64,000 nucleotides of DNA from Bacteroidaceae bacterium (GCA_024398615.1 JAKSIU010000001.1:62001-126000); one strand, 5' to 3'. Shown: positions 8,783 through 18,871, counted from the stretch's first letter. Made by a program: numbers and translations. Notes: generated from the letters alone by a model not told the origin.

Positions 8783-9757
8783 TCATTTCATATGGTATCC
8801 TTCACATATTGGACTACCGCAAAGGAAATCCTGGACGGACATTCTGCGACGGCCTGCGATCTGGACCTCATGAAGTGAAACGGCATTCCCGTCGCCGCAT
8901 ACCACCTCGATTTTCCTGCGGCCGTCTGTATGTACCGTTCCCGGTTCCCCGAACGACTTTCCCGTTTCCGAAACGCTGAATATCTTAAAGTCCTGAGCGT
9001 TGCCGTCAATATCTTCAAGAGAGGTCCATGCGGCTGGATACGGTGACATTCCACGAATGAAATCGAACACTCGTCTGGCTGGCATATTCCAGTCAATACG
9101 ACATGTTTCCTTGAAGATTTTGGGAGCCGGACGGAGTTCGTCCTGCGGTATTTCGCATTGGCTTACAGGATGGACGTTGCCGTCAAGAATATCCTGTACC
9201 GTACGACAGCACAGTTTCGAGCCAAGTTCCATGAGTTTGTCATGAAGAGTCCCGGCGTTATCCGTATCCAGAATAGGAAGTGATTCCCTATGGATAATAT
9301 CACCTGTATCTATCTCGTGTTTGAGGAAGAATGTGGTCACACCCGTCTCACTGTCACCGTTGATGATTGCCCAATTGATTGGAGCCGCACCCCTGTACTG
9401 TGGCAGCAATGATGCATGCAGGTTGAATGTACCCATTGGCGGCATGTTCCAGACCTGTTCGGGAAGCATACGGAAAGCCACTACTATCTGAAGCTGTGCC
9501 CGGTATGAGGCAAGCTGCTCCAGAAAATCCGGATCCTTGAGACGTTCCGGCTGAAGTACAGGTATTCCGGCCTCTAAAGCGTATTTCTTTACCGGACTGC
9601 TCTGCAGCACACTGCCATGACGTCCAATTGGCTTGTCAGGCATGGTTACAACTGCGACCACATTACAGCCATATCCGACAAGACTGCGCAGGCAGGCCTC
9701 TGCAAACTCGGGTGTTCCCATGAACACTATCCTCAAATCCTTAATATCCATAATCAT
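8783..9757 (-). CDS. fmt: Methionyl-tRNA formyltransferase
   Basis: Transfers a formyl group from 10-formyltetrahydrofolate to initiator Met-tRNA; 324 residues, standard length. N-terminal IVFMGTPEFA, the folate loop LHASLLPQYRGAAPINWAI and the GVTTFFLKHEIDTGDI segment are diagnostic. It is last in the eight-gene leftward operon. The first ATG overlaps the ClC stop as ATGA; an in-frame ATG six bases in (MDIKDLRIVF) is an equally plausible start. Confidence 0.96.
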   Translation of the reverse strand: MIMDIKDLRIVFMGTPEFAEACLRSLVGYGCNVVAVVTMPDKPIGRHGSVLQSSPVKKYALEAGIPVLQPERLKDPDFLEQLASYRAQLQIVVAFRMLPEQVWNMPPMGTFNLHASLLPQYRGAAPINWAIINGDSETGVTTFFLKHEIDTGDIIHRESLPILDTDNAGTLHDKLMELGSKLCCRTVQDILDGNVHPVSQCEIPQDELRPAPKIFKETCRIDWNMPARRVFDFIRGMSPYPAAWTSLEDIDGNAQDFKIFSVSETGKSFGEPGTVHTDGRRKIEVVCGDGNAVSLHEVQIAGRRRMSVQDFLCGSPICEGYHMK

Positions 9758-11535
9758 TCTTCTGAAAGTTCAAGCAGGACACTTCTGTACGAGCCGAATA
9801 TCTTTGATTTTGACACGAATCCCACATATCGTCCCTGCTCATCCTCAACCGGAAGATTCCACGCACCGGTCTCGTCAAATTTCTTCATTACGGTATCCAT
9901 GGAATCGTTCACAGACAAACGTGCCGGCGGCATTTCCATGAGTTTGCGTACCAGGAAACGATGGTACAGTTCCTGACGGAACATGATGTTGCGGATGCTT
10001 TCCAGGCTGACCACACCGACCAGACGTTCTTCACTGTCAAGAACCGGGAACAGGTTTCGTTTGGAACGGGCAATCTCGCCCACCAGCTGTCCCATATCCA
10101 TATCAGGGCTGACCGGCACGAAATCCTTTTCAACCACACTGTCCATCTTCATGAGCAGCAGCACTGACTGGTCCTTGTGATGAGTGAGCAGTTCACCCTT
10201 CTGGGCCAGACGCATGGAGTAAATGGAATGCGGTTGGAACAGGCGGACTGTCAGATATGATACGGTTGACACAATCATGAGTGGCAGAAACATGGAATAT
10301 CCGCCGGTCAATTCGGCTATCAGGAACACGCCGGTCAGAGGCGCATGCATGATGCCGGACATAAGTCCCGCCATGCCGAACAGGGCGAAATTCTGTGCCG
10401 AGAGATCGGCACCGGGAATGAAACTGTTGACAAGTTCACCGAAAACGAATCCCGTAATACAGCCCAGAAACAGACTGGGAGCGAAAATACCGCCGCATCC
10501 GCCGCCGGCATTGGTGGCCGTGGAAGCGAAGACCTTGGTCAGAATGATCAGAACAAGATACAATATAAGGTGGTTGCCCGATTCGAAAAGCGAGCCCTCC
10601 ATGACACGGCCGGTATTACGGTTTATGTCGAGAATGTCATTGATTGCATCATAACCCTCACCATACAATGATGGAAAAAGGAAGATGAGAACACTCAGCA
10701 TAAGTGCCCCTATGGCAAACTTCGACATGGGATTCTTGAATTTTGAGAACCATGTTTCAAGCCAATGCATGGTCTGCGAGAAATACAGGGACACCGCTCC
10801 CGCCACGACTCCGAACAGCAGTGCATACGGAATGCGTGACAGGCTGAACTCATGGGCCGATGCGAACGAAAACATGGCATCGGTTCCGGTCATGACATAT
10901 GACAGGGTGGCCGCCGTGACCGATGACACCAGAAGCGGCATGAGGGAGCCCATGCTCAAATCGAACATCAGCACTTCAAGGACGAATACAAGTCCCGCAA
11001 TAGGTGCCTTGAAGATACCGGCAATGGCACCTGCCGAACCGCAGCCCACCAGCAGCATAAGAGTCCTGTGCTCCATGTTGAACATACGGCCTATATTGGA
11101 ACCTATGGCTGAGCCTGTCAGCACAATAGGCGATTCGGCTCCGACCGATCCGCCCATACCGATGGTAATGGCGCTGGCTATGACCGACGAATACATGTTA
11201 TGCGGCTTGATACGGCCGTTTTTCTTAGACAATGCATACAGGATCTTAGTGACACCGTGTCCTATGTCATCACGCACAAAGTACCTGATGAAAAGTCCCG
11301 ACAGCAGGATTCCAACCACAGGAAACAGCAGCAGTCCGAAATTGTAGTCCCCTATCACCAGACCGTCCTTGAGAAGTCCGTGAACAAGCTGGATCAGGAA
11401 CTTCAGCAGGATGGCAGCCAATGCCGTAAGCACACCTACAACAAGGCTTAACGCCAGGATGAACTGTCTCTGGCTGATATGATTCTGGCGCCAGTTGTTG
11501 AAACGGCTGAGCAGTGTCTGATTTTCGTTTTCCAT
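9754..11535 (-). CDS. ClC-family chloride channel/antiporter with CBS domains
   Basis: Polytopic ClC transporter of 593 residues with two cytoplasmic CBS domains in the last 140. The filter-forming motifs are visible: GGSVGAESPIVL (GxExP, gating Glu kept, consistent with H+/Cl- exchange), GSAGAIAGIFKAPIAG and GGGCGGIFAPSLFLG. The CBS pair probably senses adenine nucleotides. It overlaps fmt by 4 bases and follows tsaC by 4. Selectivity (chloride, nitrate, fluoride) cannot be fixed from sequence; the fluoride-specific CLC-F group usually lacks CBS domains. Confidence 0.92.
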   Translation of the reverse strand: MENENQTLLSRFNNWRQNHISQRQFILALSLVVGVLTALAAILLKFLIQLVHGLLKDGLVIGDYNFGLLLFPVVGILLSGLFIRYFVRDDIGHGVTKILYALSKKNGRIKPHNMYSSVIASAITIGMGGSVGAESPIVLTGSAIGSNIGRMFNMEHRTLMLLVGCGSAGAIAGIFKAPIAGLVFVLEVLMFDLSMGSLMPLLVSSVTAATLSYVMTGTDAMFSFASAHEFSLSRIPYALLFGVVAGAVSLYFSQTMHWLETWFSKFKNPMSKFAIGALMLSVLIFLFPSLYGEGYDAINDILDINRNTGRVMEGSLFESGNHLILYLVLIILTKVFASTATNAGGGCGGIFAPSLFLGCITGFVFGELVNSFIPGADLSAQNFALFGMAGLMSGIMHAPLTGVFLIAELTGGYSMFLPLMIVSTVSYLTVRLFQPHSIYSMRLAQKGELLTHHKDQSVLLLMKMDSVVEKDFVPVSPDMDMGQLVGEIARSKRNLFPVLDSEERLVGVVSLESIRNIMFRQELYHRFLVRKLMEMPPARLSVNDSMDTVMKKFDETGAWNLPVEDEQGRYVGFVSKSKIFGSYRSVLLELSEE

Positions 11536-11539
11536 GCAA

Positions 11540-12118
11540 TTACTCCCTGATTACCTGAACAAGACCGCCGGAACCGAGCTTAATGATGCTCGACGCCTTT
11601 GCCAGCCCATGGTCATTCTGACGGTATGAGACCACGTAATCGACACCTTTTATAATTGCCTCATCAATTTCAGAAAAATTACGGGGCGATGGGCTGCCGC
11701 TTATGTTGGCCGATGTCGATACCACCGCACCACCAAGAAGCCGGCACAGGTCACGGGAGAACTCCTCACGGGTAATGCGTATCCCGGCACTTCCGTCCTG
11801 GGCAATCAGTTCGGGTGCCAGATGGCGCACTCCGTCATAAATGATGGTCATCGGCTTTTCCGAAAGATCCATCAGATCATACGCCACATCCGGAATATCC
11901 GGCACGTAATAGCCCAGTTTGGCATCGGAATCCAGAAGTGAAAGCATTGCCTTGCTGTCACTGCGCCGCTTGAGTTCGAAAATGCGTCTGACTGCTTCTG
12001 AATTTGCCGCATCACATCCTATTCCCCAAATCGTATCTGTGGGATAAAGGATTATTCCTCCACGGCGCATCACGCTGACGGCCTGCTTCAGATCTTCATC
12101 ATAAACCGGCTTTGCCAT
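11540..12118 (-). CDS. tsaC: L-threonylcarbamoyladenylate synthase (YrdC/Sua5 family)
   Basis: Makes threonylcarbamoyl-AMP from threonine, bicarbonate and ATP for the t6A37 tRNA modification; 192 residues, YrdC domain only (no Sua5 C-terminal domain). Motifs: YPTDTIWGIGCDA at residues 21-33, KRRSDSKAM for nucleotide binding, and STSANISGSPSP near 135. One base separates it from prfC, so prfC, tsaC and fmt form a translation-related block within the operon. Confidence 0.93.
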   Translation of the reverse strand: MAKPVYDEDLKQAVSVMRRGGIILYPTDTIWGIGCDAANSEAVRRIFELKRRSDSKAMLSLLDSDAKLGYYVPDIPDVAYDLMDLSEKPMTIIYDGVRHLAPELIAQDGSAGIRITREEFSRDLCRLLGGAVVSTSANISGSPSPRNFSEIDEAIIKGVDYVVSYRQNDHGLAKASSIIKLGSGGLVQVIRE

Positions 12119-12119
12119 C

Positions 12120-13685
12120 TCAGAATTCGCTTGTAAAATGGAACTTTATATGTTTGAAATCAATCTGTGCCATCTGAAGCACATAGTTGCTGTCAGCAAG
12201 GAACACGTCACGTCCGTCCTTGTCGGTAGCCATGAACTGGTATTTGCGTTTCTTGAACGACTCCAGTTCCTGAGCGTCATCGCTCTCGATCCAGCAGGCC
12301 TTGTACAGGTTGGCCGGTTCCCAATGACAGGTGGCTCCGTACTCATGCTCAAGACGGTACTGTATGACCTCGAACTGCAGCTGTCCTACCGTGCCTATGA
12401 GCTTGCGGCCGTTGAACTGGTTCACGAACAGCTGTGCGACGCCCTCGCCCATGAGCTGGTCAATGCCTTTGGCCAGCTGCTTGGCCTTCATCGGATCAGA
12501 ATTCTCAATGTATTTGAACATTTCCGGTGAAAAGCTTGGCAGTCCCTTGAAATGAAGGTGCTCACCCTGAGTCAGCGTATCGCCTATCTTGAAATTCCCT
12601 GTATCCGGAAGTCCGATGATGTCACCCGGCCACGCCTCTTCGATGGTACTCTTGCGCTGGGCCATGAACTGCGTGGGAGATGAGAAACGCAGGGTCTTGT
12701 CCAGACGCACATGATAATATGGCTCATTTCTCTGGAATCTGCCGGAGCAGACCTTGCAGAACGCTATGCACGAACGGTGGTTGGGATCAATGTTCGCGGT
12801 TATCTTGAAGATGAAACCGGTGAAACGGTCATCCTCCGGATCAACAGTACGCTCCACCGCCTGTGTCGGACGCGGACTCGGTGCAATCTTGACAAAGCAG
12901 TTCAGAAGTTCCTGAACGCCGAAATTGTTCAGAGCCGAACCGAAGAAGACCGGAGCAAGCTGTCCGTCAAGATAAGCCTGATGGTCAAACGGCTCATAGA
13001 CACCGTCAATCAGTTCCAGGTCCTGGCGCAGTTTTGCGGCATTGGCCTCTCCCACATGCGCTTCCAGATCGGTGCTGTTTATATCGACTGTAACCCTTTC
13101 GGTCACCATCTGCTTGTTCGGCGTGAACAGATTGAGCTGCTGTTCATAAATATTGTAAACACCCTTGAAACGTGCACCCTTTTCTATTGGCCATGACAGC
13201 GGACGGACATGTATCTGAAGTTCATCCTCCAGTTCATCCAGCAGATCGAACGGATCGTTACCCTCACGGTCCAGCTTGTTCACGAACACTATCACCGGAG
13301 TATTGCGCATACGGCACACCTCCATGAGACGGCGGGTCTGCAGCTCGACACCCTTTGCGCTGTCAATCACAATGATGACACTGTCAACTGCGGTCAGCGT
13401 ACGGAAAGTATCCTCGGCAAAGTCCTGGTGGCCGGGAGTATCCAGAATGTTTATCTTATAACCCTCATAATCGAATTCCATGACCGATGTGGTCACTGAA
13501 ATGCCACGCTGCTTCTCAATGTCCATCCAGTCCGATGTTGCGGTCTTGCGTATCTTGTTCGACTTGACCGCTCCTGCGACCTGAATCTGGCCGCCGAACA
13601 GAAGGAACTTCTCAGTAAGTGTGGTTTTACCTGCATCAGGGTGCGAAACTATCGCAAACGTGCGTCTTCTCTCTATTTCTTCCAT
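12120..13685 (-). CDS. prfC: Peptide chain release factor 3
   Basis: Translational GTPase that removes RF1/RF2 from the ribosome after termination; 521 residues, normal length. All GTPase motifs are canonical: SHPDAGKTT, the switch [19 protein letters not shown] and NKLDR. The RF3 C-terminal domain follows, ending [12 protein letters not shown]. These intact motifs contrast with the EF-G paralog at the window start. Nine bases separate it from the upstream DUF4924 gene. Confidence 0.97.
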   Translation of the reverse strand: MEEIERRRTFAIVSHPDAGKTTLTEKFLLFGGQIQVAGAVKSNKIRKTATSDWMDIEKQRGISVTTSVMEFDYEGYKINILDTPGHQDFAEDTFRTLTAVDSVIIVIDSAKGVELQTRRLMEVCRMRNTPVIVFVNKLDREGNDPFDLLDELEDELQIHVRPLSWPIEKGARFKGVYNIYEQQLNLFTPNKQMVTERVTVDINSTDLEAHVGEANAAKLRQDLELIDGVYEPFDHQAYLDGQLAPVFFGSALNNFGVQELLNCFVKIAPSPRPTQAVERTVDPEDDRFTGFIFKITANIDPNHRSCIAFCKVCSGRFQRNEPYYHVRLDKTLRFSSPTQFMAQRKSTIEEAWPGDIIGLPDTGNFKIGDTLTQGEHLHFKGLPSFSPEMFKYIENSDPMKAKQLAKGIDQLMGEGVAQLFVNQFNGRKLIGTVGQLQFEVIQYRLEHEYGATCHWEPANLYKACWIESDDAQELESFKKRKYQFMATDKDGRDVFLADSNYVLQMAQIDFKHIKFHFTSEF

Positions 13686-13694
13686 AATTATTCT

Positions 13695-14240
13695 TTATTC
13701 CAATTCCAGAATGCCCGCCTTCTCCTTCCTGTAATACGATGCGAGCATGGCTATCATTGCCGATATTGTCCCGGCTGCCCGGGTCGTGGATTCGGAAATT
13801 GTCCTGTGCTGAAGCCTCAGCATCCAAAGTCCGTACATCAGGTCAAAGCAGTCTTCCAGTTCATTCCCCCGGCTTTCACCTTTTCTGGTCCTGATCTCCA
13901 CAATGAACGGGAGCGCCTTGTAGTAGGCATCGTGATACTCAGGCACCTTTTCCGATTCCAGCAGCCTGCGGTGAAGATCCGTAAGCATCTCAAGCAGATT
14001 CATGTTCACCTGCAGATGTCCCTTCTCCTCCTTTCCCTCACGGCGCATCATGTCAATCATGTCCTGATACCAGTCCCTCCAGGACGCGCAGTCCGATTCA
14101 CTGCGGCCGCTGCCCTTGGCGACCGAGGCCATGAGCACATCGGCATCCAGTCCGGCCGCACGGATGGAATCCTCGACCTGCCACATATAGAGCAGATATT
14201 CGGCAATATTTGTTTTTCTAAGTTCTTCTGAAACGAACAT
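13695..14240 (-). CDS. DUF4924 family protein
   Basis: Soluble, probably helical cytoplasmic protein of 181 residues with no signal or membrane segment. The N-terminus MFVSEELRKTNIAEYLLYMW and the helix-rich remainder match DUF4924, which I recall as confined to Bacteroidota. It lies 2 bases after the lysE-type gene and 9 before prfC. Function unknown. Confidence 0.75.
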   Translation of the reverse strand: MFVSEELRKTNIAEYLLYMWQVEDSIRAAGLDADVLMASVAKGSGRSESDCASWRDWYQDMIDMMRREGKEEKGHLQVNMNLLEMLTDLHRRLLESEKVPEYHDAYYKALPFIVEIRTRKGESRGNELEDCFDLMYGLWMLRLQHRTISESTTRAAGTISAMIAMLASYYRKEKAGILELE

Positions 14241-14242
14241 GT

Positions 14243-14887
14243 CTATCCAATCATCAATAATATGAACCAGCCTAATGATACGATAATCAGCGCTGTTCCA
14301 AGTATTCTGTTTATCATCCAGATTCCACGCAGGTCAAAACGGTTCCTCAGTCTGTTGATAAGGAACGTAAGCAGCAGCCACCAGCACACATCACCGGCAA
14401 CGGTAAGCAGCATGACCTCCATTTTCATTCCATTGGCAAAACTGTCAATGGGAACGGAAAAGAAGGCGAACATGCCCATGTAAATGAAAACGACCAGAGG
14501 ATTCACCACTGCGACAAGGAATCCGGAAAGCGTATTATGCCATAAGGTATCCTTTCTGACAGGTCTGTCAACACGCGAACTTGCCAGAGGATTGTTCCTG
14601 ACAGTACTGATACCGAAGACCATGAGCAGGACAGCCCCTGTCAGTTTCACAATCAGAGCGATCTGCGGATCTTCAAGATAGCCCAGTACCATGGACAGGC
14701 ACATCATTGTAACGAAAATGTAAATGGCATCGCTCAAAGTGACACCAAGGCCGGTAAGGAAGCCTCCGAACCGACCTTTGTCCATGGTTCTACGGATTAC
14801 AAGCACACCGGACGGGCCAGTCGGGGCGGCTGACAGAAAGCCAATCGCCATAGACTTGATTATAAGTTCCAGTGTTATTACAGCCAT
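14243..14887 (-). CDS. LysE-family exporter
   Basis: Inner-membrane protein of 214 residues with about six hydrophobic segments. The LysE/RhtB motif GFLSAAPTGPSGVLVIRRTM lies near the N-terminus, followed by GFLTGLGVTLSDAIY. The family exports amino acids and derivatives. Its ATG overlaps the DUF5723 stop by one base (TGATG). Substrate unknown. Confidence 0.88.
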   Translation of the reverse strand: MAVITLELIIKSMAIGFLSAAPTGPSGVLVIRRTMDKGRFGGFLTGLGVTLSDAIYIFVTMMCLSMVLGYLEDPQIALIVKLTGAVLLMVFGISTVRNNPLASSRVDRPVRKDTLWHNTLSGFLVAVVNPLVVFIYMGMFAFFSVPIDSFANGMKMEVMLLTVAGDVCWWLLLTFLINRLRNRFDLRGIWMINRILGTALIIVSLGWFILLMIG

Positions 14888-16245
14888 CAGTATCTGAGTG
14901 ATGATAGTGCCAGTCTTATACCCGTTCTCAAATCTAAAGAAAAACCGCTCAAGGGTATCATCTGCGGATTCACTTCCATCTTTGACATGTCAGCGGCAAA
15001 GAAGAAATCCAATCCTGCCGGATGGAGATTGATTATTCCTCCGAAACTGTGGCCCAAGTTCGAAAAAGCCACATTTCCTGACAGTTCAAGAAATTTGAAG
15101 AGTGACAGATTAAGTGAAGTACGGGATTCGCTGATGTCAGTATGCCCGCCATATCTGGTATAAAGCTCGCCGACAGACAGACAATCCAGAAACGGCAACG
15201 AATATTCGATTCCGGCCCTCAGAGTCGCATCCAGCTTCTGTGTCATTTTTGTCGCTCCCTTCTCATAAAGGAACATCATGTCCTTAAGGTCGTCACCGAA
15301 ATCTTCGATTGAACCATCCGGAAGAAAGCCTCGGAATTCGGCACATTTACTGACATCCGTTCCGAATATCTGCAGATCTGTCCAGCGAATTGAACCCAGA
15401 TCCGAAATCGAGGCCGATGCCCTCAGTCCGGGAACAATGCCCTCAAAATCATATTCGGCACCCAGATCAACGGCAAAACCGTTGAGCGGATTCAGTTTGA
15501 ATTTACCATCAGCGGCACGGACATCGCTTATCTTTCCTTCTTCAAGTACGACTTCCGTCATTGGAACTCCGTTCCTTACGGTTGCGTCGGCCATCACCTT
15601 CCAGGAAGCGCCCGCCGTACTGGCATACAGTCTGTCAATACATGCATCGGCATATGCGAGTCCCAGAAGAGGTTTGAAAGCAGCTCCTATGCGAAGATGT
15701 CTGACAGGCTCATACTGGAAGCCCAAAGCAGTCTCAAGATATGATGATGCATTGACATTGATGTCATTGATTTCGTATTCCCCCCGCGAGAGCCCGGCCT
15801 TCATGAACGAGAACATTTCCTTTGGAATGGACATTCCGGTCCGGACAACCAGTCTGGAATCGAACCAGGCATACCATTTTTCCTTGCCGAATCCAAATGA
15901 GAGAACGTCGGTTCCATATTCGAAACCCAATGCAGACCTATCCGGCAGTCCGTCAAGGAAACGGTCTGCACTGATGTCGCTGCTCATGAACGTGGTCAGT
16001 TTTCCGGGATGAGATTCAGACTCGAAAAGGAAATCAGCCAGTCCGACATTCATTCTGGCATTCAATCCGTTTCCTCCCAAAACAGGAATTGCCAGGAAAG
16101 CCCTTTCGGGAGAGAAGGCCGGATTCAGTCTGTAGCGATCAAATGACCCTTCAAGAAAATAGGCGGATGCACCCGTCTGACACATTGCCGTCGATGCACA
16201 GAAGACAGCAAGAAGCGCTGAAACCAGAAATTTTACCCGTTTCAT
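14887..16245 (-). CDS. DUF5723 family outer-membrane protein
   Basis: Exported protein of 452 residues: signal peptide of about 22 residues ending STAMCQ, then YRLNPAFSPERAFLAIPVLGG, the typical start of DUF5723 proteins. These resemble PorV/FadL-like beta-barrels of Bacteroidota. Alternating hydrophobic/polar strands and aromatic girdles (GALGFEYGTDVLSFGFG type) support a barrel. It overlaps the upstream lipoprotein gene as ATGA, so the two are probably a functional pair at the outer membrane. Role unknown. Confidence 0.8.
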   Translation of the reverse strand: MKRVKFLVSALLAVFCASTAMCQTGASAYFLEGSFDRYRLNPAFSPERAFLAIPVLGGNGLNARMNVGLADFLFESESHPGKLTTFMSSDISADRFLDGLPDRSALGFEYGTDVLSFGFGKEKWYAWFDSRLVVRTGMSIPKEMFSFMKAGLSRGEYEINDINVNASSYLETALGFQYEPVRHLRIGAAFKPLLGLAYADACIDRLYASTAGASWKVMADATVRNGVPMTEVVLEEGKISDVRAADGKFKLNPLNGFAVDLGAEYDFEGIVPGLRASASISDLGSIRWTDLQIFGTDVSKCAEFRGFLPDGSIEDFGDDLKDMMFLYEKGATKMTQKLDATLRAGIEYSLPFLDCLSVGELYTRYGGHTDISESRTSLNLSLFKFLELSGNVAFSNLGHSFGGIINLHPAGLDFFFAADMSKMEVNPQMIPLSGFSLDLRTGIRLALSSLRY

Positions 16246-18065
16246 CTCTCATTCTCTTTTGTAAGGTCAACATCCACTCCACCTTCAAGGCTCAAGACCA
16301 TGTCCCTGATATGAAGGAAATCCGTTCTCTTCAATGCTTTCCGCCCACCGTCCTGCAATGCGGAACAACAAGCGGTAAAGACAATTCCGTCCAGTTTCTC
16401 CAGTGCTCCTGCCACCATATCGACTTTAAGCCGGACAGCATTTCCGTCATCAGCTTCATTATTCCCGGCAGGAATGCTCAGACGGCCAAATGAAACCCCA
16501 TCCAGCACATTGCCGGATGAATCAATGGCAAACATGTCCACGTCAATTCCCAAGGGAATGGTATTGACGACTATGGCACTGAGAGTCGCATCCACATTTT
16601 CCACATATTCGCTGAAATCATCAATTTCAGCTGCGATGCCGTCAATGGTATCGGAATAACAGACCGTGAACTGGCTGAACTCAAATGGTACTGTGAGTTC
16701 ATATTCCCCGGAAATGCCGTAGTCGGCAACCATACTGATACGATAATCCCGATCATGATACAGTTCTTCCTGCATGGTGAATTCAACTCTTTCAGGAATG
16801 CGGGCTGCAATTTCCGCAAGTCGGCTCACATACACGAATACGGTATCATCGTCCTGATGAGCCACAATATCATTGTTGTTGTAGATGAAGACGGTAACCG
16901 TTTGATTGTCCATATCTTCGGGACAGCCGGGGATTGTAATCCGGCCGTTGTCCGGAACAAGATTGCGGCAGATGTATTCGCCATCGGAATCCAGAGAACT
17001 CATGGACATATCCAGATACACAGGAACAGGAACATTCGTATTCACTCTTACGGCTAATTGGATATTGTCAAGTTCAAGGAAACTGTTCTTGTCTGAAAGG
17101 AAATCCAGATCTTCATCGAGAGCAATATCAAGAGCTTCGCATACCGTTTCCAGTTCGGGATTGAATTTTCCTTCAACATGACCGACAGATAACGTGGAGA
17201 CACTGATTTTCGGAACCACCTTCAGACCCTGCAGTTCACTGACCTTCAACTGCCGGTCATGAATACTGACAAGCCCTTCGATTGAAACCGGGGATTCATC
17301 TACCTGGAAAAAGGTCTTCCCGTCACGCTTGACGACAGGATTCTCCGCGAACGCCATTCCAGTCACTTCAAAGCCGTCAACCGCGAACCCTATTTCCCCT
17401 GACGAAAGCTCTTCTCCATTGACAGTTCCCCTGACAGTCATCACATGTCCTGCGGGATCGAAACTGATACGCGGATCGTTTCCTCTGTATTCCAATTCCA
17501 CATATTCCGGAAAACTTATGTGCATGGTGTCAATGTCAATGCTGCTGACCTTTGACGGAACACCGGAGAAACAGATGCTCACATCCACTGCCGCAGGTTC
17601 TGAAAGTTCCAATCTGCTTATGGAAAGTATGGACCCGTCTATTTCCTCCGTTACGCAAACCGATGCCGAGCTCTCAATGTAGCTCCAGAATGAAATATCC
17701 TCCTCATCCTCTGTAACTGCGCTGAAGGCCGTTTCCATAGCCGGCATGTCAGGACCGTCAAAAGTGGTCTGAAAGCCCGGAATCCTGACCCGGACTGAAT
17801 TGATGACATCATTTCCCCGATAACCCAGAACGTCATGCTCAAAGATTCTGAACAAGGCATCGGGATCTTCGTTATCCGCATGGAAAAGAGAATCCACATG
17901 AATCGTGTCAAGTGTACCTATGGGAACATCTATTCCTCCCGGAGCCAGCCTGATATCCAATGACAGATCCTTGTCCAGATCAAGACCGTGTGACACTTCC
18001 ACACAGGAAGTCATGATCAGGAAAACAGTCAGACATGCCAATGCACTACTCACTTTTTTCACCAT
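16242..18065 (-). CDS. Large hypothetical lipoprotein paired with the DUF5723 barrel
   Basis: Predicted 607-residue lipoprotein. The ATG at 18065 gives MVKKVSSALACLTVFLIMTS followed by Cys21 and VEVSHGLD. An in-frame start 63 bases upstream would put extra residues before the signal peptide and pass the -7 box, so it is rejected. The rest is acidic and strand-rich with no transmembrane segment; several repeats of about 150 residues with similar hydrophobic rhythm may be immunoglobulin-like or lipocalin-like, but I recognise no family. It is the first gene of the eight-gene operon. Confidence 0.78.
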   Translation of the reverse strand: MVKKVSSALACLTVFLIMTSCVEVSHGLDLDKDLSLDIRLAPGGIDVPIGTLDTIHVDSLFHADNEDPDALFRIFEHDVLGYRGNDVINSVRVRIPGFQTTFDGPDMPAMETAFSAVTEDEEDISFWSYIESSASVCVTEEIDGSILSISRLELSEPAAVDVSICFSGVPSKVSSIDIDTMHISFPEYVELEYRGNDPRISFDPAGHVMTVRGTVNGEELSSGEIGFAVDGFEVTGMAFAENPVVKRDGKTFFQVDESPVSIEGLVSIHDRQLKVSELQGLKVVPKISVSTLSVGHVEGKFNPELETVCEALDIALDEDLDFLSDKNSFLELDNIQLAVRVNTNVPVPVYLDMSMSSLDSDGEYICRNLVPDNGRITIPGCPEDMDNQTVTVFIYNNNDIVAHQDDDTVFVYVSRLAEIAARIPERVEFTMQEELYHDRDYRISMVADYGISGEYELTVPFEFSQFTVCYSDTIDGIAAEIDDFSEYVENVDATLSAIVVNTIPLGIDVDMFAIDSSGNVLDGVSFGRLSIPAGNNEADDGNAVRLKVDMVAGALEKLDGIVFTACCSALQDGGRKALKRTDFLHIRDMVLSLEGGVDVDLTKENER

Positions 18066-18093
18066 ATCCGTTTTACCTTTCTGTAAATTTCGG

Positions 18094-18101
18094 CAAATAT
18101 A
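18094..18101 (-). promoter_or_regulatory. -7 box of the eight-gene operon (18065 to 8783)
   Basis: Minus-strand TATATTTG 29 bases before the lipoprotein ATG. No good TTTG is seen at the -33 spacing, so upstream activation is possible. The ssb terminator lies just beyond. Confidence 0.6.
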
Positions 18102-18138
18102 CAAAAAAGGCACGACCCTCACACGCACACATAAAAAT

Positions 18139-18172
18139 ATAAAAAAGGGCGACCACCTGTTCAGATGGCCGC
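18139..18172 (-). terminator. Intrinsic terminator of ssb
   Basis: On the minus strand GCGGCCA (18172-18166) pairs with TGGTCGC (18155-18149) with one G-U pair, a 10-base loop, and a T-rich run to 18139. Confidence 0.7.
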
Positions 18173-18213
18173 AACTGTAAAGATAAATCTGTCTCGAACC
18201 TGTAAATTACATC

Positions 18214-18666
18214 TTAGAACGGAATTTTAGGATTACCGGCTTCAGGCTGGACCACCGGTTCCGGTTGAGGCTGCGCTGCAGGCTGCACCGACTGAGGCTG
18301 CGTCCCCTGTACACTTTCCTGACGCGGCTGATTCCTTGGGGTCAGCATTTCCAGATTATCCACAAAGATTTCAGTCACATAACGTTTGACACCATTCTGG
18401 TCATCATAGCTGCGGTTCCGGAGACTGCCCTCTATGAAGAGCTTATCTCCCTTGTGTACGTATTTTTCAACCGTTTCAGCAAGGCCACGCCAAAACACGA
18501 GGTTATGCCACTCAGTCCTGTCCGGTACCTGAGTCCCGTTCTGTGCGACGAACCCTCTTTCCGTTGTCGCAAGTGAAAGGGTTGCCATACAGACATGATT
18601 GTCAAGATACCTCACCTCGGGATCCCGCCCGGCATTTCCAATGAGTATTACTTTGTTTACTGACAT
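18214..18666 (-). CDS. ssb: Single-stranded DNA-binding protein
   Basis: OB-fold protein of 150 residues that coats ssDNA in replication and repair. N-terminal MSVNKVILIGNAGRDPEVRY and WHNLVFWRGLAETVEKYV are typical. The tail is Gln/Pro-rich and ends NPKIPF. The usual acidic DDDIPF tip that recruits partner proteins is weakened: no Asp directly precedes IPF. It has its own promoter and terminator, divergent from HU. Confidence 0.95.
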   Translation of the reverse strand: MSVNKVILIGNAGRDPEVRYLDNHVCMATLSLATTERGFVAQNGTQVPDRTEWHNLVFWRGLAETVEKYVHKGDKLFIEGSLRNRSYDDQNGVKRYVTEIFVDNLEMLTPRNQPRQESVQGTQPQSVQPAAQPQPEPVVQPEAGNPKIPF

Positions 18667-18694
18667 AATAATTAGGTATTAAATGTTTCAAAGG

Positions 18695-18726
18695 CAAATA
18701 TAGTCACTGCTTCCAGTCCGACCAAA
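18695..18726 (-). promoter_or_regulatory. Promoter of ssb
   Basis: Minus-strand TTTG (18726-18723), 20 bases, TATATTTG (18702-18695): consensus in both boxes. Confidence 0.7.
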
Positions 18727-18792
18727 TGGAAACCACAATAATTGACACGCCACACCAATATGATTGTTTTTTGAATAAAAATCAACCAAATC

Positions 18793-18823
18793 TTTCTAAT
18801 GTCAATTGAATAACCTATCTTTG
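18793..18823 (+). promoter_or_regulatory. Promoter of the HU gene
   Basis: TATCTTTG at 18816-18823 is an exact -7 box; the -33 position holds TTTC (18793-18796) with a 19-base spacer. The leader is about 45 bases. Confidence 0.65.
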
Positions 18824-18871
18824 CGGTCCCGTAAAAGAGAAAAGAGATACCTAAAATTAAGACTAGTAATT

